Source: Candidatus Cloacimonadota bacterium
GTDB taxonomy: Bacteria > Cloacimonadota > Cloacimonadia > Cloacimonadales > TCS61
Assembly (NCBI GenBank): GCA_030668345.1
Contig: DAOUUD010000024.1
Location: forward strand, 1 to 13,819
Length of the DNA: 13,819 nucleotides
Direction: 5' to 3'
Both the position numbers and the translations under genes were made by a program. Positions 12,458 through 13,819 of this stretch are shown here, in pieces; the stretch's first letter is position 1, and each line of letters begins with the position of its first letter. A model generated the notes under the pieces. That model searched no databases. It saw nothing but the letters and a program-made list of their open reading frames with translations, and was not told where the DNA came from.

Positions 12458-13819
12458 TCAATGTGCTTCAAACCAATTGTTGCCAATTCCTATATCCACC
12501 ACCAAAGGAACAATATCGGAATATTTTTTCGGCAGGGCATTCTCCATTTCTGTAATGATCAGTTCTTTTGCATAATCGAGTTTCGCTTTTTTCACTTCAA
12601 AAACCAGTTCGTCATGTACCTGGATGATCATTTTTATATCGGGATTATTTCTTATTTCCTCGTTTAAATTAATCATTGCAATTTTGATAATATCAGCAGC
12701 ACTACCCTGTATCGGCATGTTGGTCGCCACCCGTTCTGCTTCGCTAACCAGTCTTTTATTACTGCTGTTCAAATCTGGAAGATAAAGTTTCCTGCCAAAA
12801 ATGGTGGAAACGTATCTGTCTTTTTTTGCCTGCTTTATCCCGGAATCGATATATTCTTTTATAGTTGGAAATTTGCTGAAATAATTATCTATAAATTCGG
12901 AAGCTTCCTTTCTGGGAATTCCCAGTTCATTGGAAACACGAAAAGCTCCCATTCCATACATCAAGCCGAAGTTGATGATCTTGGCATAACGGCGCTGATC
13001 CGAAGTAACTTCTTGCTTGGGAATATCATAAATTACGCTGGCTGTTTCGCGGTGAATGTCCTCTTTGTTTTGGAAAGCATTTATCATCTTTTCATCTTTA
13101 GAAAGCATAGCCAATATTCTCAATTCTATCTGTGAATAATCTGCTGCCAGGATAATGCTATCTTCATCTTTGGGTACAAAGGCATAACGGATCTCTTTAC
13201 CCAGATCGGTACGTACAGGAATGTTCTGCATATTCGGATTGGAACTCGATAATCTTCCTGTGGATGCTACGGTTTGATTGAACGAGGAATGCACCCGACT
13301 GGTCTTTGGATTTACCAGGTTTGGCAACGCTATAACGTAAGTAGATTCCAGTTTGGTGAGTTGTCTGTATTCCATTAAAAGACGGGCTATCTCATGTTCT
13401 TTAGATAATTCTTCCAACACTGTAACATCGGTGGAATAGCCTGTTTTTATTTTCTTGGTAGGTTCAATTCCCAGATATTCAAACAATACTTTTGCCAATT
13501 GTTGAGGAGAGTTCAGATTGAACTGAGAACCGGCTAATTCATAAATTTCCCGGGTAAGTTCACCTATTCTTTTCTGGTTACGTTTAGAAATTTCAAATAA
13601 AATTTTCGTATCGATCTTTACGCCATTCTGTTCCATTTTTGCCAGTGAGCGAAAGAGCGGCATTTCTATTTCTTTAAAAAGATCGAACAGGCTAGCTTGA
13701 ATTAATTTACTTTCGAATATCTTGTACAGACGAAATGTAACATTGGCATCTTCTGCCGAGTATTCTGCGGCTTGGCATGCAGGCACCATATCGAACGTTA
13801 TCTGCTTCTTTCCTTTGCC
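12458..13819 (-). CDS. polA: DNA polymerase I, C-terminal part (N-terminus beyond window edge)
   Basis: 453 residues are visible, about half of a normal Pol I; the frame is open to base 13819. The first visible residues, GKGKKQITFDMVP then AAEYSAEDANVTFRL, are the end of the 3'-5' exonuclease domain, with the Tyr/Asp pair of its third motif (YSAED). The 5'-nuclease domain is outside the window. Polymerase motif A is AADYSQIELRILAML (metal Asp at visible residue 227). Motif B/O-helix is RRYAKIINFGLMYG (276-289, with Phe at the ddNTP-discriminating position). Motif C is IIQVHDELVFEV (Asp403). QNIPVRTDLGKEIRYAF and MPIQGSAADIIKIAMI also match family A. The C-terminus NNWFEAH is typical. It replaces RNA primers and fills repair gaps. 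The internal ATG at 13789 is not the start. Confidence 0.97.
   Translation of the reverse strand, partial: GKGKKQITFDMVPACQAAEYSAEDANVTFRLYKIFESKLIQASLFDLFKEIEMPLFRSLAKMEQNGVKIDTKILFEISKRNQKRIGELTREIYELAGSQFNLNSPQQLAKVLFEYLGIEPTKKIKTGYSTDVTVLEELSKEHEIARLLMEYRQLTKLESTYVIALPNLVNPKTSRVHSSFNQTVASTGRLSSSNPNMQNIPVRTDLGKEIRYAFVPKDEDSIILAADYSQIELRILAMLSKDEKMINAFQNKEDIHRETASVIYDIPKQEVTSDQRRYAKIINFGLMYGMGAFRVSNELGIPRKEASEFIDNYFSKFPTIKEYIDSGIKQAKKDRYVSTIFGRKLYLPDLNSSNKRLVSEAERVATNMPIQGSAADIIKIAMINLNEEIRNNPDIKMIIQVHDELVFEVKKAKLDYAKELIITEMENALPKKYSDIVPLVVDIGIGNNWFEAH

Noticed and set aside
13787..13789. Start codon for a short polymerase at 13789
   Set aside because: The frame continues upstream with GKGKKQITFD, a conserved exonuclease-domain stretch, so this Met is internal.

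Overview
The window is a low-GC bacterial segment in which every gene I can support lies on the minus strand, so transcription runs from right to left. Taxonomy is inferred. A secreted peptidase ends in a Por/T9SS-type sorting tail (NYPNPFNPETTISF ... SGIYFYKL ... MILLK). Intergenic gaps are packed with short palindromic and A/T-rich dispersed repeats, and the metabolism looks like amino-acid fermentation. This combination recalls Candidatus Cloacimonadota (the Cloacimonas group) or a related FCB-type lineage. No marker gene here settles it.

Layout in transcription order. (1) 13819-12458 is the 3' part of DNA polymerase I, running off the right edge. (2) 12232-11203 is a two-gene sdpR/sdpI-like cassette: an ArsR-family autorepressor with a promoter-overlapping inverted repeat, then a six-helix SdpI-type immunity membrane protein. 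It is closed by an intrinsic terminator at 11177-11142. (3) 11093-5454 is a tight metabolic block: saccharopine dehydrogenase, lysine-ketoglutarate reductase, a fused citrate lyase gamma-beta (CitD-CitE) protein, and citrate lyase alpha (CitF). CitDE and CitF overlap by 11 nt. (4) 5251-3188 is a secreted M23 metallopeptidase with a sorting tail, sitting between metabolic genes. (5) 3160-1 resumes metabolism: an isocitrate/homoisocitrate/isopropylmalate dehydrogenase family enzyme, a small HD-superfamily protein whose HD doublet reads AD, and a LeuC/homoaconitase-type dehydratase large subunit cut by the left edge.

How the genes could work together. The LKR/SDH pair converts lysine plus 2-oxoglutarate to aminoadipate semialdehyde plus glutamate. 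The aconitase-type enzyme, the IDH-family enzyme and the CitDEF lyase together form a C6 (citrate) or C7 (homocitrate) tricarboxylate module. One reading is an ordinary citrate/2-oxoglutarate module that supplies the co-substrate for LKR. A more exciting reading, offered only as a hypothesis, is the alpha-aminoadipate pathway run backwards: 2-oxoadipate is carboxylated to homoisocitrate, isomerised to homocitrate, and cleaved by a citrate-lyase-like 'homocitrate lyase' to acetate plus 2-oxoglutarate, regenerating the acceptor used by LKR.

The non-coding DNA is the second notable theme. At least six 10-bp-stem/4-nt-loop palindromes with partly covarying stems, other hairpins, a nested inverted repeat, and degenerate CACGAAGG/CACGGATG repeats a few bases after three stop codons fill almost every gap. 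Related low-complexity tracts are even translated as part of the peptidase's sorting tail. No RNA genes, CRISPR arrays, transposases or gene-free stretches over 300 bases were seen.
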